Assembly (NCBI GenBank): GCA_020852815.1
Contig: JADZAN010000040.1
Coordinates: 21,604 to 85,603, forward strand
Direction: 5' to 3'
Origin: Gemmatimonadaceae bacterium
GTDB lineage: Bacteria; Gemmatimonadota; Gemmatimonadetes; Gemmatimonadales; Gemmatimonadaceae
Length of the DNA stretch: 64,000 bases
The position numbers and the translations under genes were made by a program. The notes beneath the pieces are model-generated. The model saw nothing but the letters and a program-made list of their open reading frames with translations, was not told where the DNA came from and searched no databases. Positions 36,513 to 44,947 of this stretch are shown here, in pieces; within the stretch, counting starts at the first letter, position 1, and every line of letters begins with the position of its first letter.

Positions 36513-39026
36513 ATGCTGATCTCGCACGAATGGTTGCGGGCCTTTGTCCCGCACGCGCTGACCGCCGCCGAGTTGCGCGCGCTCATCACGGCGCACGTCG
36601 CCACGGTCGATGGCATGGAGCGCCTGCGCGCCGACCTGGCGATGATCGTCGTGGCGCGTGTGGTCCAGGCCGGACGTCACCCCAACTCCGACCACCTCTG
36701 GGTCACCAAGGTCGATGACGGAAGCGGCGAGCTGCTCGACGTCGTCTGCGGCGCGCCTAACGTGATCGAGGGGGCGATGTATCCCTTCGCCCGCGTGGGC
36801 ACCGTGATGCCCACCGGCAACAAGGGGGGGATCCTCATCGAGCGTCGCAAGATCCGCGGGGAGCTGTCCTGCGGGATGCTCTGCTCGGCGCGCGAGCTCG
36901 GACTCGGCGACGACCACGAGGGGATCCTCGCCCTCGATATCGACGTCCCCACCGGGACGCCGTTCCTCGACGCCGTGCCGGTCGGCGACGTGCAGTATGA
37001 CATCGACGTCCTGGCCAATCGCCCCGACCTCCTCTCGCACTGGGGAATGGCGCGCGAGGTCGCGGCGCTGCAGGGGCTCGCGGTGAAGGACCCCGTCGAG
37101 CTGTTCACCGTTGATGCGACCACCGGCAACGCCGAGTTTGGCGACGGCGTGCGGGGGAAGGTCCCGTCGGCGGGGGGAACGGCGGTGCACGACCTGTACC
37201 GCACCGGAAGCGGCGGCGCGCAGGTGCAACTCGATGACACCGACGGCTGCCCGCGCTACATGGGGGTCGTGATTCGCGGCGTCGCGGTGGGGCCGAGCCC
37301 GGACTGGCTCGTGCGCCGCCTTGCCGCGCTCGGGCTGCGCTCGATCTCCAACGTGGTCGACGCGACCAACTACATGCTGCATGGCTATGGCCAGCCGATG
37401 CACGCCTTCGACCTGGCCAGGCTCGCGCAGCAGACGGTGATCGTGCGCCGCGCCCGCGCCGGCGAGGTCCTCGTCACGCTCGACGGCGTCGAGCGCACTC
37501 TGGATGAGCGGATGACGGTCATCGCCGACGCCGAGCGCGCCATCGCGGTGGCCGGTGTGATGGGCGGGCTGGAGAGCGAAGTTACCGAGCGCACGACCGA
37601 CCTCTTCCTCGAGGTCGCGTACTTCACGCCGCGCAACGTGCGCGTCACGCGCCGTGCGCTGGGGCTGGGCACCGACGCGAGCCATCGCTTCGAACGCGGG
37701 ATCGATCCCGAGATCGCGCCGCACGCGCTGTCGATCGCGGCGCAACTCATCACCCTCGTTGCCGGCGGCGCCGTGGACGGGCAGGCCATCGACGTGGGGC
37801 GTGCGCCGTCGGTGCGCGCGGCGATCGCCATCACGCCGGGGCGCGTGCGGCGCTTGTTAGGCGCCGAGGTGGCGGCCGCGGACATCACCGCGCTCCTGTC
37901 GTCGGTGGGTTTCACCGTGGCGCCGCGTGGCGACGCCGCGGAGACGCTGGACGTGACCGCCCCGTCGTGGCGGCACGACGTCTCGCGCGACGTGGACCTC
38001 ATCGAGGACATCGCACGCCTGCGCGGATACGACGCGCTCTCCGACGAGGTGATGCCCTTCCGCCCGGGAAACGTCCCCGATCACCCGTTGCACGTGACGG
38101 GGCGCCGCGTGCGCGACGCGCTCGTGGGGGCCGGCCTGTTCGAGGTGCGCCCGCTCCCGTTCGTCGCCGGCACCGACGAGACGCATGCCCGTGTCGCCAA
38201 CCCGCTCGCCGACGATGAACCGCACCTGCGTACGTCGATCCTCGAGACGCTGGCCCGGCGCGCCGAGTACAACCTGAGCCGCATGCAGGGGAACGTCCGC
38301 CTCTTCGAGGTGGGGTCGACCTTCGCGCGCCGCCAGGGGCAACTCCCCGTGGAGAAGGTCCGCGTCGGCATCCTCATCATGGGGCTTCGCCGAGCGCATC
38401 ACTTCAGCGATGCCGCGCGCGAAATCATCGACGCGTGGGATGCCAAGGCTCTGGGAGAACTGGTCGCCGAGGTCGCATACCCCGGCATGCGGATCGCCCT
38501 CGAGGCGGGCGATGGCGCGCCGGTGCTGTGGCGCATCTCGGCCAAGGGGGGCGACGTCGGGACGATCGAGGTCGTTACGCTCGACAAGCCCGTCTGGGCC
38601 AGCGAGGCATTCGGCATCGAGATCACCCTCGGGCGCCTGGCCAACGCGCCCATCGCCCCGCCGGGGAGCCACGACTTCAGCGCCGGCGTCACCGCGCGCA
38701 CCCCCGCCAAGGGGCACGTGACGTACAAGGCGCTCCCGACCACCCCTCCGGCCGAGTTCGACCTCGCCTTGCTCGTGCCCACGGGAGTGAGTGCGGCGCA
38801 GGTGGAGCACCTCCTGCGCAAGAGCGCGGGCGAACTCCTGGAGCGACTCGAACTCTTCGACGAGTTCCGCGGGGCGGGAGTTCCGGAGGGGTATCGCTCG
38901 GTGGCGTGGCGATTGACCTTCCGGGACGCCACGCGCACACTTCGCGACAAGGAAGTCGACGGCCGTCGGCAGAAGATCCTTCGCACCCTGGAGACCGAAC
39001 TCGGTGTCCGACCCCGAACTGCCTGA
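36513..39026 (+). CDS. pheT: Phenylalanine-tRNA ligase beta subunit
   Basis: An 837-residue beta chain with the editing site. Domains in order are B1 (MLISHEWLRAFVPHAL), an EMAP/OB tRNA-binding insert (HPNSDHLWVTKVDDG, CGAPNV), the B3/B4 editing region (GLRSISNVVDATNYMLHGYGQPMHAFD), the B5 domain, the catalytic-like fold and the C-terminal ferredoxin-like anticodon-binding domain (RSVAWRLTFRDATRTLRDKEVD). It begins 9 nt after pheS and its end overlaps the next start by 23 nt. Confidence 0.96.
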   Translation: MLISHEWLRAFVPHALTAAELRALITAHVATVDGMERLRADLAMIVVARVVQAGRHPNSDHLWVTKVDDGSGELLDVVCGAPNVIEGAMYPFARVGTVMPTGNKGGILIERRKIRGELSCGMLCSARELGLGDDHEGILALDIDVPTGTPFLDAVPVGDVQYDIDVLANRPDLLSHWGMAREVAALQGLAVKDPVELFTVDATTGNAEFGDGVRGKVPSAGGTAVHDLYRTGSGGAQVQLDDTDGCPRYMGVVIRGVAVGPSPDWLVRRLAALGLRSISNVVDATNYMLHGYGQPMHAFDLARLAQQTVIVRRARAGEVLVTLDGVERTLDERMTVIADAERAIAVAGVMGGLESEVTERTTDLFLEVAYFTPRNVRVTRRALGLGTDASHRFERGIDPEIAPHALSIAAQLITLVAGGAVDGQAIDVGRAPSVRAAIAITPGRVRRLLGAEVAAADITALLSSVGFTVAPRGDAAETLDVTAPSWRHDVSRDVDLIEDIARLRGYDALSDEVMPFRPGNVPDHPLHVTGRRVRDALVGAGLFEVRPLPFVAGTDETHARVANPLADDEPHLRTSILETLARRAEYNLSRMQGNVRLFEVGSTFARRQGQLPVEKVRVGILIMGLRRAHHFSDAAREIIDAWDAKALGELVAEVAYPGMRIALEAGDGAPVLWRISAKGGDVGTIEVVTLDKPVWASEAFGIEITLGRLANAPIAPPGSHDFSAGVTARTPAKGHVTYKALPTTPPAEFDLALLVPTGVSAAQVEHLLRKSAGELLERLELFDEFRGAGVPEGYRSVAWRLTFRDATRTLRDKEVDGRRQKILRTLETELGVRPRTA

Positions 39027-39357
39027 ATCCGCATCGTTTCACCAGCTCGAGCAGTTGGTGCGCAACCTGGGTGAGGAACTGGCGGGATTCCGCCGGCGCG
39101 CCCTCGCCTCGGAGTCGCGCGTGCGCGCCCTCGAGACGGCGGTGGCCAACGGGGGCGATGCGGCGTCGCTGGAACGCCTCAAGACGCTGGAGCAGGAGAA
39201 CGCCGACCTCAAGGCGCGCGTGGCCTACGCCACCGAACGGACTCGGCAGCTCCTGGCGCGCGTTCATTTCCTGAGGCAGCAACAGGGGCGCCCGATCCCG
39301 GGGGCGAGCGTCGGTGCAGCCGGAGCCGGCGGCGCCGGAGGGCGAACCAAGCGATGA
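39004..39357 (+). CDS. Small coiled-coil protein between pheT and zapA (ZapB-like candidate)
   Basis: A 117-residue protein dominated by a coiled coil (about 10-92; heptads in LEQLVRNLGEELAGFRRRAL and LERLKTLEQENADLKARV), ending in a Gly/Ala tail and a basic TKR terminus. There is no signal peptide. It overlaps pheT at the start and zapA at the end (ATGA), so it is made together with ZapA. A coiled-coil partner of ZapA such as ZapB would fit, but homology to ZapB is not shown by sequence. The function is inferred from position only. Confidence 0.75.
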   Translation: MSDPELPESASFHQLEQLVRNLGEELAGFRRRALASESRVRALETAVANGGDAASLERLKTLEQENADLKARVAYATERTRQLLARVHFLRQQQGRPIPGASVGAAGAGGAGGRTKR

Positions 39358-39671
39358 GCGACAAGAAGCATCTCGTGAAGGTCGTGATCGTCGGAGAGGA
39401 GTATTCCATCCGGTCCGATGCCTCGCCGGAGCACACGCGGGCGGTGGCGCAGTACGTGGACCAGTCCATCAAGCGCGTGCTCAACACGTCGATGGTGGTG
39501 GAGAATCACAAGGCGGCGATCCTGGCCGCGTTGCAGATCACCGACGAACTCTTTCGCGCCCGGGCGTCGGCAAAGTCGGTGGACGAGGCGATGGACTCAC
39601 TCGCGCTCGAGATTCGGCGCTGGCTCCCCCCTGCAAAGCGCGGAGAATCGGGCGACCATCCGGCCGTCTGA
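39354..39671 (+). CDS. zapA: Cell division protein ZapA
   Basis: A 105-residue FtsZ-ring stabiliser. The beta-hairpin start VKVVIVGEEYSIRSDASPEHTRAVAQYVDQSIKRV matches the ZapA head, followed by a long helix (NHKAAILAALQITDELFRAR) that forms the tetrameric stalk. The position after pheST is shared with Bacillus (pheS-pheT-rnhC-zapA). Confidence 0.93.
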   Translation: MSDKKHLVKVVIVGEEYSIRSDASPEHTRAVAQYVDQSIKRVLNTSMVVENHKAAILAALQITDELFRARASAKSVDEAMDSLALEIRRWLPPAKRGESGDHPAV

Positions 39672-39688
39672 CCGAGTCGCGCGACTGA

Positions 39689-39717
39689 TTGCCAATTGCC
39701 GGGCCGGCGCGTAGCTT
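39689..39717 (+). promoter_or_regulatory. Putative promoter TTGCCA-N17-TAGCTT downstream of zapA
   Basis: TTGCCA (39689-39694) and TAGCTT (39712-39717) would start transcription near 39724, at the base of a predicted RNA stem. A second candidate, TTGACG (39716-39721) with TAGGTT (39742-39747), has a 20-nt spacer and is weaker. Either could serve the RNA candidate and rny. Confidence 0.45.
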
Positions 39718-39723
39718 GACGGC

Positions 39724-39850
39724 GTGTAACCCGCTGTGGCGTAGGTTGAAGCTCCTGCACGACTTAGCGCTTCCCATCCCGTGCCCTTCGTCGGCGCCGG
39801 ATCGGTAGCCCGGTGTGCAAGCTCCATACGCTGTCAGCCGTGGTTCCCCT
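39724..39850 (+). ncRNA. Candidate structured RNA between zapA and rny (6S RNA-like by position)
   Basis: The segment folds on paper into a long imperfect outer helix: AACCCGC (39728-39734) with the 39837-39845 strand, then GCGTA (39739-39743) with TACGC (39827-39831). A 12/7-nt internal loop follows, then TGCAC (39756-39760) with GTGCA (39815-39819). An apical 10-bp hairpin with one mismatch (39776-39785 with 39793-39802) closes it. A closing stem, central bubble and terminal stem is the plan of 6S RNA, and I recall 6S genes lying between zapA and rny in other bacteria. The size (about 120 nt) is short for 6S, so this is tentative. Confidence 0.4.
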
Positions 39851-39890
39851 TCGACTTCGCGGCGTGCGCTGCGGTGGAGCATAGATCGAC

Positions 39891-41477
39891 ATGAATCCGA
39901 CGTATCTCGTCGCTGCGCTTGGCGTGCTCTGTGTCGTCGCCTCCGCAGCGGCTTTCGTTTTCGGGCGAAAGGCCGGGCAGGGAGCCGAGCGCGAAACGCA
40001 GCGCGCTGCCAAGGCGACCGCAGAGGAACTGACGAAGCGGATGGTCGGCGACGCGGAGCGCGAAGCCGAGTCCGTGCGCAAGAGCGCCGTCCTCGCGGGA
40101 AAGGAAGAACTCATCAAGCTGCGCGAGGCGTGGGAAGTCGAGGCGCGTCACCGTCGCGAGGAAGTGGAACGCGAGGAACGCCGCGTCGACGATCGGGAGA
40201 TCCAGCTCGAGAAGAAGGTGGACCTGCTCGACCAGCGCGAGCGCGACCTCGGGCGCCGCGCCAGCGACCTCGGGCGCAAGGAGAAGTCGGTCGCCGAACG
40301 TGAGACCGAACTCGAACGACTCGTTGCCGACGAGCGCCGCCGTCTCGAGACGCTGGCTGGAATGTCGGCGTCGGAGGCCAAGACGGAGCTGATCGCCCGC
40401 CTCGAGCGCGAAGCCGAGGCCGACGCGGCCAACCGGATTCGCGAAATCCGCGACAGCGCCAAGAAGAACGCCGAGCGCGAGGCGAAGAAGATCGTCGCGC
40501 TCGCCGTGCAGCGTATCGCGTCCGAGCACACGAGCGAGATCTCGGTCTCGTCGGTGGCGCTCCCGAACGACGAGATGAAGGGGCGCATCATCGGGCGCGA
40601 GGGGCGGAACATTCGCGCCTTCGAATTGGCGACGGGCGTGGACGTCGTGATCGACGATACGCCGGACACCGTGGTCGTCTCCTGCTTTGACCCCATCCGC
40701 CGTGAGATTGCGCGACTGTCGCTGGAAAAGTTGGTGACCGACGGGCGCATCCATCCCGGGCGCATCGAGGAAGTCGTCGCCAAGTCGCGCAAGGAAGTCG
40801 AGACGCAGATCGTTGAACTGGGCGAGCAGGCGGCGTATGAAACGGGGACGCACGGGCTGCACCCCGAGATCATCAAGCTCATCGGGCGCATGAAGTGGCG
40901 TACGAGCTATGGGCAGAACATCCTCGATCACTCCAAGGAAGTGGCGCACCTGGCGGGGATCATGGCGTCGGAGCTTGGGCTCGACGTCGCCATGGCCAAG
41001 CGCGGCGCGCTGCTGCACGACATTGGCAAGGTCCTCACGCACGAGCATGAGGGGACGCACGTGCAGTTGGGCGTCGAGGTGGCGACGAAGTACGGCGAGC
41101 ACCCGCTGGTGATCAACGCGATCGCCGCGCACCACGACGACGTGCCGCACGAGAGCGAGATCTCGGTGCTGGTGCAGGCGGCCGATGCGATCTCCGGGTC
41201 GCGCCCCGGTGCGCGGCGTGAGGCGTTCGAGACGTACGTCAAGCGGCTCGAGGGGCTGGAGAAGATCGCGTCGAGCTACAAGGGGGTTGAGAAGGTCTAC
41301 GCGATCCAGGCGGGGCGCGAACTGCGCGTGCTGGTCACACCCGACGGGGTGGACGATTTGCGCATGGCGGCGCTGGCCGACGAGATCGCCCGCCGCATCG
41401 AGGCCGAGTTGCAGTATCCGGGGCAAATCAAGGTCGTGATCATTCGAGAGACGAGGGCGGTCGATGTCGCTCGCTAG
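39891..41477 (+). CDS. rny: Ribonuclease Y
   Basis: A membrane-anchored endoribonuclease that initiates mRNA decay. Residues 4-26 form a transmembrane helix ([20 protein letters not shown]). A charged coiled coil spans about 30-210 (many RE/ER heptads). The KH domain has [15 protein letters not shown]. The HD phosphohydrolase domain shows [17 protein letters not shown] and [31 protein letters not shown] ends the protein (528 residues), as in other RNase Y. The stop overlaps folD by 14 nt. Confidence 0.97.
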   Translation: MNPTYLVAALGVLCVVASAAAFVFGRKAGQGAERETQRAAKATAEELTKRMVGDAEREAESVRKSAVLAGKEELIKLREAWEVEARHRREEVEREERRVDDREIQLEKKVDLLDQRERDLGRRASDLGRKEKSVAERETELERLVADERRRLETLAGMSASEAKTELIARLEREAEADAANRIREIRDSAKKNAEREAKKIVALAVQRIASEHTSEISVSSVALPNDEMKGRIIGREGRNIRAFELATGVDVVIDDTPDTVVVSCFDPIRREIARLSLEKLVTDGRIHPGRIEEVVAKSRKEVETQIVELGEQAAYETGTHGLHPEIIKLIGRMKWRTSYGQNILDHSKEVAHLAGIMASELGLDVAMAKRGALLHDIGKVLTHEHEGTHVQLGVEVATKYGEHPLVINAIAAHHDDVPHESEISVLVQAADAISGSRPGARREAFETYVKRLEGLEKIASSYKGVEKVYAIQAGRELRVLVTPDGVDDLRMAALADEIARRIEAELQYPGQIKVVIIRETRAVDVAR

Positions 41478-42399
41478 CGAGGACGTGATGGGGCAACGGA
41501 TCGACGGCACGGCAGTGGCGCAGGCCGTGCGCGATGACGTGGCCCGTGAAGTGGCGGCGCTCAAGGCGTTAGGCGTGACGCCTGGGCTCACCGTGGTGAT
41601 CGTCGGCGAGGACCCGGCGAGCCAGACGTACGTGGCGGCCAAGGAGAAGGCGAGCCGCGAAGCCGGCATGAAGGGGGAGACGATCCGGCTCCCGGCCGAC
41701 ACGCCGCAGGCGGAACTGGAGGCGCTGATCGACCGGCTCAACGCCGACGAGCAGGTGCACGGAATCCTGGTCCAGAGCCCGCTCCCCAGGCACATGGACG
41801 CCAACACGGTGGTGCGTCGCATCCTGCCCGAGAAGGACGTGGACGGCTTCCACCCGGTGAACGTCGGCAAGCTCCTGATCGGGGAGAAGGACGGCTTCGC
41901 GCCGTGTACGCCGGCGGGGGTGCAGGAACTCCTGGTGCGCTACGGCGTGGAGACCAGGGGGAAGGAGGTCGTGGTGGTGGGGCGCAGCAACATCGTGGGG
42001 AAGCCGATGGCGGCACTCCTCGTGCAGCAGGGGGCGGGGGCCGACTGCACGGTGACGGTGTGCCACTCGCGTACGCGCGACCTGGCCTTCCACACGCGCC
42101 GCGCCGATATCGTCATTGCCGCGTTAGGCAGGCCGGAGATGATTACCGGGGAGATGATCCGTCCCGGCGCCGTGGTCATCGACGTCGGGATCTCGCGCAT
42201 CGAGGATGCGACGCGCAAACGCGGGTACCGCCTGGCGGGCGACGTGCATTTCGAGAGCGCCTCGAAGGTGGCGTCGCTCATCACGCCGGTCCCCGGTGGT
42301 GTGGGTCCGATGACGATCGCCATGCTGCTCAAGAACACGGCCCGCGCGGCACGCCAGTGGCACGCGCACTCGGCCACGGCGACGGCGCCGCAAGCGTGA
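41464..42399 (+). CDS. folD: Bifunctional methylenetetrahydrofolate dehydrogenase/cyclohydrolase FolD
   Basis: Interconverts 5,10-methylene- and 10-formyl-tetrahydrofolate with NADP. It shows [22 protein letters not shown] (catalytic Lys in YVAAKEK), [59 protein letters not shown] and [17 protein letters not shown]. The length is 311 residues from ATG 41464. ATG 41488 (MGQRIDG) is a possible alternative start. The C-terminus carries about 20 extra Ala/His/Thr-rich residues. The stop overlaps xseA (GTGA). Confidence 0.96.
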   Translation: MSLASEDVMGQRIDGTAVAQAVRDDVAREVAALKALGVTPGLTVVIVGEDPASQTYVAAKEKASREAGMKGETIRLPADTPQAELEALIDRLNADEQVHGILVQSPLPRHMDANTVVRRILPEKDVDGFHPVNVGKLLIGEKDGFAPCTPAGVQELLVRYGVETRGKEVVVVGRSNIVGKPMAALLVQQGAGADCTVTVCHSRTRDLAFHTRRADIVIAALGRPEMITGEMIRPGAVVIDVGISRIEDATRKRGYRLAGDVHFESASKVASLITPVPGGVGPMTIAMLLKNTARAARQWHAHSATATAPQA

Positions 42400-43730
42400 G
42401 TCCGGCGCGGCGCTCGCGGGGCGCGGCAACGCCTCCTCGCGAGGCGCCGGACCTCTTCGCCCCGCCGGTGGCAAACGCTCCGCCGGACAGGTCGCATGCG
42501 GTCCCGGCGGACGCCGCGCCGGAGCCGGACGCCTCGCTCGCCCCGGGCGAGAGCCCGGCAGCTGCAATCTCGATCGGGACGCTGACGCGGACGGTCAAGG
42601 ACGTCCTCGAGGGGGCGTTCCCGCCGCTGTGGGTGCGCGGCGAGGTGAGCAACTTCACAAAGCATCGCAACGGGCACTGGTACTTCTCGCTGCGCGACCA
42701 GGAGGCGTCGGTGCGCTGCGTCGTCTGGTCGCGCGACACGCGTCGCATCCCGGCGCCGCCCGACGAGGGGATGCAGGTGGTCGCGCTGGGACAGGTCACC
42801 ATGTACGCGGCGCGTGGCGACCTGCAGTTCAGCGTCAGGACGATGGACGCGGTGGGCGACGGCTTGTGGCGCAAGGCGTTCGAGCAGACGCGCGAGCGGC
42901 TGGAGCGCGACGGCCTGCTCGAGCCGGCACGCAAGCGGCCGATCCCGTTCTTCCCGCGGCGCATTGCCGTGATCACCAGCGCCGACGGCGCGGCGCTGCA
43001 CGACATCATCTCGGTCACGCAGCGGCGCAACCGGCTGGTCGAGCTGGTCCTGATCCCGGCGGTGGTGCAGGGCGAGATGGCGCCGGCCTCGTTATGCGCG
43101 GCGCTCGACCGGGTGGCGCGGTGGGGGGGCGCCGACCTGGTGATCATCGGCCGGGGCGGTGGGTCGCGCGAGGACCTGTGGTGCTTCAACGACGAGCAGC
43201 TGGCGCGCCGCGTGGCGGCGTGTCCCGTCCCGATCATCTCGGCGGTGGGGCACGAGGTCGACATGTCGATTTGCGACCTGGTGGCCGACTGGCGCGCGCC
43301 GACGCCGTCGGCCGCGGCGGAGCATGCGGTGCCGGTCCTGGCCGACCTGCAGCGGGGCGTGGCGGGGCTTGGCCGACAGCTGCAAGACGGGGCATCGGCG
43401 CTGCTGCGCGACGCCCGGCGTCGCCTGGCGCAGGCGGCACGGCAGGGTGGGGTGGGGGCGCGCCGGCTGGTGGAGCGCCGCCACTTGCAGCTGGGGCGCC
43501 TGTCCGGTCAGCTGCACGCCCTCTCGCCGCTGGCGACGATGGCGCGCGGCTACACCGTGGCCACGACACCGGCGGGAACGCTCGTGACCTCGGTGGCATC
43601 GCTCACACCGGGCGACCAGCTGCAACTGCGGCTGCGCGACGGACGGGCCGTGACGCGCGTGGAGTCGCTGCACCCGATCGACGATCCCACCGCGGACAAC
43701 GGCCCCGCGGCGCACCCTGCAACGGAGTGA
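42396..43730 (+). CDS. xseA: Exodeoxyribonuclease VII large subunit
   Basis: The large subunit of the ssDNA-degrading Exo VII. After a low-complexity N-terminus (about 55 residues) the OB fold reads [36 protein letters not shown]. The catalytic core has [42 protein letters not shown] and [29 protein letters not shown], then a coiled coil and GYTVATT. The length is 444 residues. The GTG start overlaps folD. xseB follows 8 nt downstream. Confidence 0.95.
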   Translation: MSPARRSRGAATPPREAPDLFAPPVANAPPDRSHAVPADAAPEPDASLAPGESPAAAISIGTLTRTVKDVLEGAFPPLWVRGEVSNFTKHRNGHWYFSLRDQEASVRCVVWSRDTRRIPAPPDEGMQVVALGQVTMYAARGDLQFSVRTMDAVGDGLWRKAFEQTRERLERDGLLEPARKRPIPFFPRRIAVITSADGAALHDIISVTQRRNRLVELVLIPAVVQGEMAPASLCAALDRVARWGGADLVIIGRGGGSREDLWCFNDEQLARRVAACPVPIISAVGHEVDMSICDLVADWRAPTPSAAAEHAVPVLADLQRGVAGLGRQLQDGASALLRDARRRLAQAARQGGVGARRLVERRHLQLGRLSGQLHALSPLATMARGYTVATTPAGTLVTSVASLTPGDQLQLRLRDGRAVTRVESLHPIDDPTADNGPAAHPATE

Positions 43731-43738
43731 CGGGACAC

Positions 43739-43954
43739 ATGGCGACCTTTGAACAGGCCCTCGAGCGCCTCGAGGCGATCGTCGAGGAGATGAACGGGGA
43801 GGAGATCCCGCTCGAGCGGGCGCTTGCCCTCTTCGAGGAAGGGATCGTGCACCTGCGCACGGCGAGCGACGAACTCAGGCGCGCCGAGTCGGCGGTGCAG
43901 GTGCTGGTGGAGCAGGCGGACGGCATCTTGGAAGCAAGGGAACTCGGTGCCTGA
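43739..43954 (+). CDS. xseB: Exodeoxyribonuclease VII small subunit
   Basis: A 71-residue helical protein, MATFEQALERLEAIVEEMN then PLERALALFEEGIVHLR, matching XseB. It binds the XseA coiled coil. Its end overlaps the ispA start by 8 nt, as in the conserved xseA-xseB-ispA order. Confidence 0.95.
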   Translation: MATFEQALERLEAIVEEMNGEEIPLERALALFEEGIVHLRTASDELRRAESAVQVLVEQADGILEARELGA

Positions 43955-44840
43955 CGTGATGCGGGCCATCGCGGCCCAGCGCGCGTCGATCGATGCGGCG
44001 CTCGCGCGCCTGTGCGACGAGACGGTGCAGTGCTTCACGCCGCGCGTGGCCGAGGCGGTTCGCTACGCGCTGTTAGGGGAAGGGAAGCGGCTGCGCGGCT
44101 TCCTGGTGCTGCACGGCTACCAGGCCTGCGGCGGGACGCGCGACGTGAACGCGCTGGCGGCGGCCGTGGAGGTGGTGCACGCCTACTCGCTCGTGCACGA
44201 CGACCTCCCGTGCATGGACAACGCCGACATGCGCCGCGCTCGCGCGACCGTGCACCGGGCCTTCGATGTCCCCGTCGCCACCGCCACCGGGCTGGCGATG
44301 GTCCCGCTCGCGGCGTGGGGCGCGTATCGCGCGGCCACCGCGCTCGGCCTTGCGCCGGCCAGTGCGGGTGCGATCGTGCGCGAGCTGATGCAGGCGGCGG
44401 GCGCGGCGGGGATGATCGGCGGTCAGCTCCTGGACCTCGAGGCCGAGGGGCAACTGCTCGGTGTGGCGGAGTTGGAGAGAATCCACCGCGGCAAGACCGG
44501 AGCGCTCATCGAGGCATCGGTGCGCGTGGGCGCGATGGCGGCCGGTGCCGATGCCGCGCGCGTCGCGGCGCTGGGGCGCTATGGATCGGCGATCGGGCTG
44601 GCCTTCCAGATTGCCGACGACGTGCTCGACGTGACGTCGACCACGAACGAGTTGGGGAAGGTGGCGGGGCGTGACGTGGCACTGCAGAAGAGCACCTTTC
44701 CCGCGCTCCTGGGGATCGACGGGGCGCGCGACCGGGCGGAGGCGCTCATTGCCGAGGCGGTGGCGTCGCTGCGCGGAGCGTCGATCGTCTCGCCCGCGCT
44801 CGAAGCGCTGGCGCGCTACGCCGTTGAGCGTCGGTCGTAG
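43947..44840 (+). CDS. ispA: Polyprenyl synthetase, probably farnesyl diphosphate synthase IspA
   Basis: Condenses isoprenyl diphosphates to short-chain prenyl diphosphates. The first Asp-rich motif is HDDLPCMDNADMRRARATVH and the second is AFQIADDVLDVTSTTNELGK. GKRLRGFLVLHGYQACGG and IHRGKTGALIEASVRVGA are also typical. The length is 297 residues, close to IspA. GTG 43947 overlaps xseB. ATG 43959 is an alternative. Product length (FPP versus GGPP) is inferred from the conserved position before dxs. Confidence 0.92.
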   Translation: MPDVMRAIAAQRASIDAALARLCDETVQCFTPRVAEAVRYALLGEGKRLRGFLVLHGYQACGGTRDVNALAAAVEVVHAYSLVHDDLPCMDNADMRRARATVHRAFDVPVATATGLAMVPLAAWGAYRAATALGLAPASAGAIVRELMQAAGAAGMIGGQLLDLEAEGQLLGVAELERIHRGKTGALIEASVRVGAMAAGADAARVAALGRYGSAIGLAFQIADDVLDVTSTTNELGKVAGRDVALQKSTFPALLGIDGARDRAEALIAEAVASLRGASIVSPALEALARYAVERRS

Positions 44841-44947
44841 CGCGCTGCCGGCCGTGATATCCCGCCACCCAGCGCCGCCCCGCGACCCAGCGCCGCCGTC
44901 ACCCACCGGAACTTCCCCTCGCGCGTGAATCCGCACACCTTCCGCCC

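Noticed and set aside
39716..39747. TTGACG/TAGGTT as the same promoter class as hrcA, infC and rpsA
   Set aside because: The spacing is 20 nt between hexamers instead of 18, so I kept it only as a secondary candidate.
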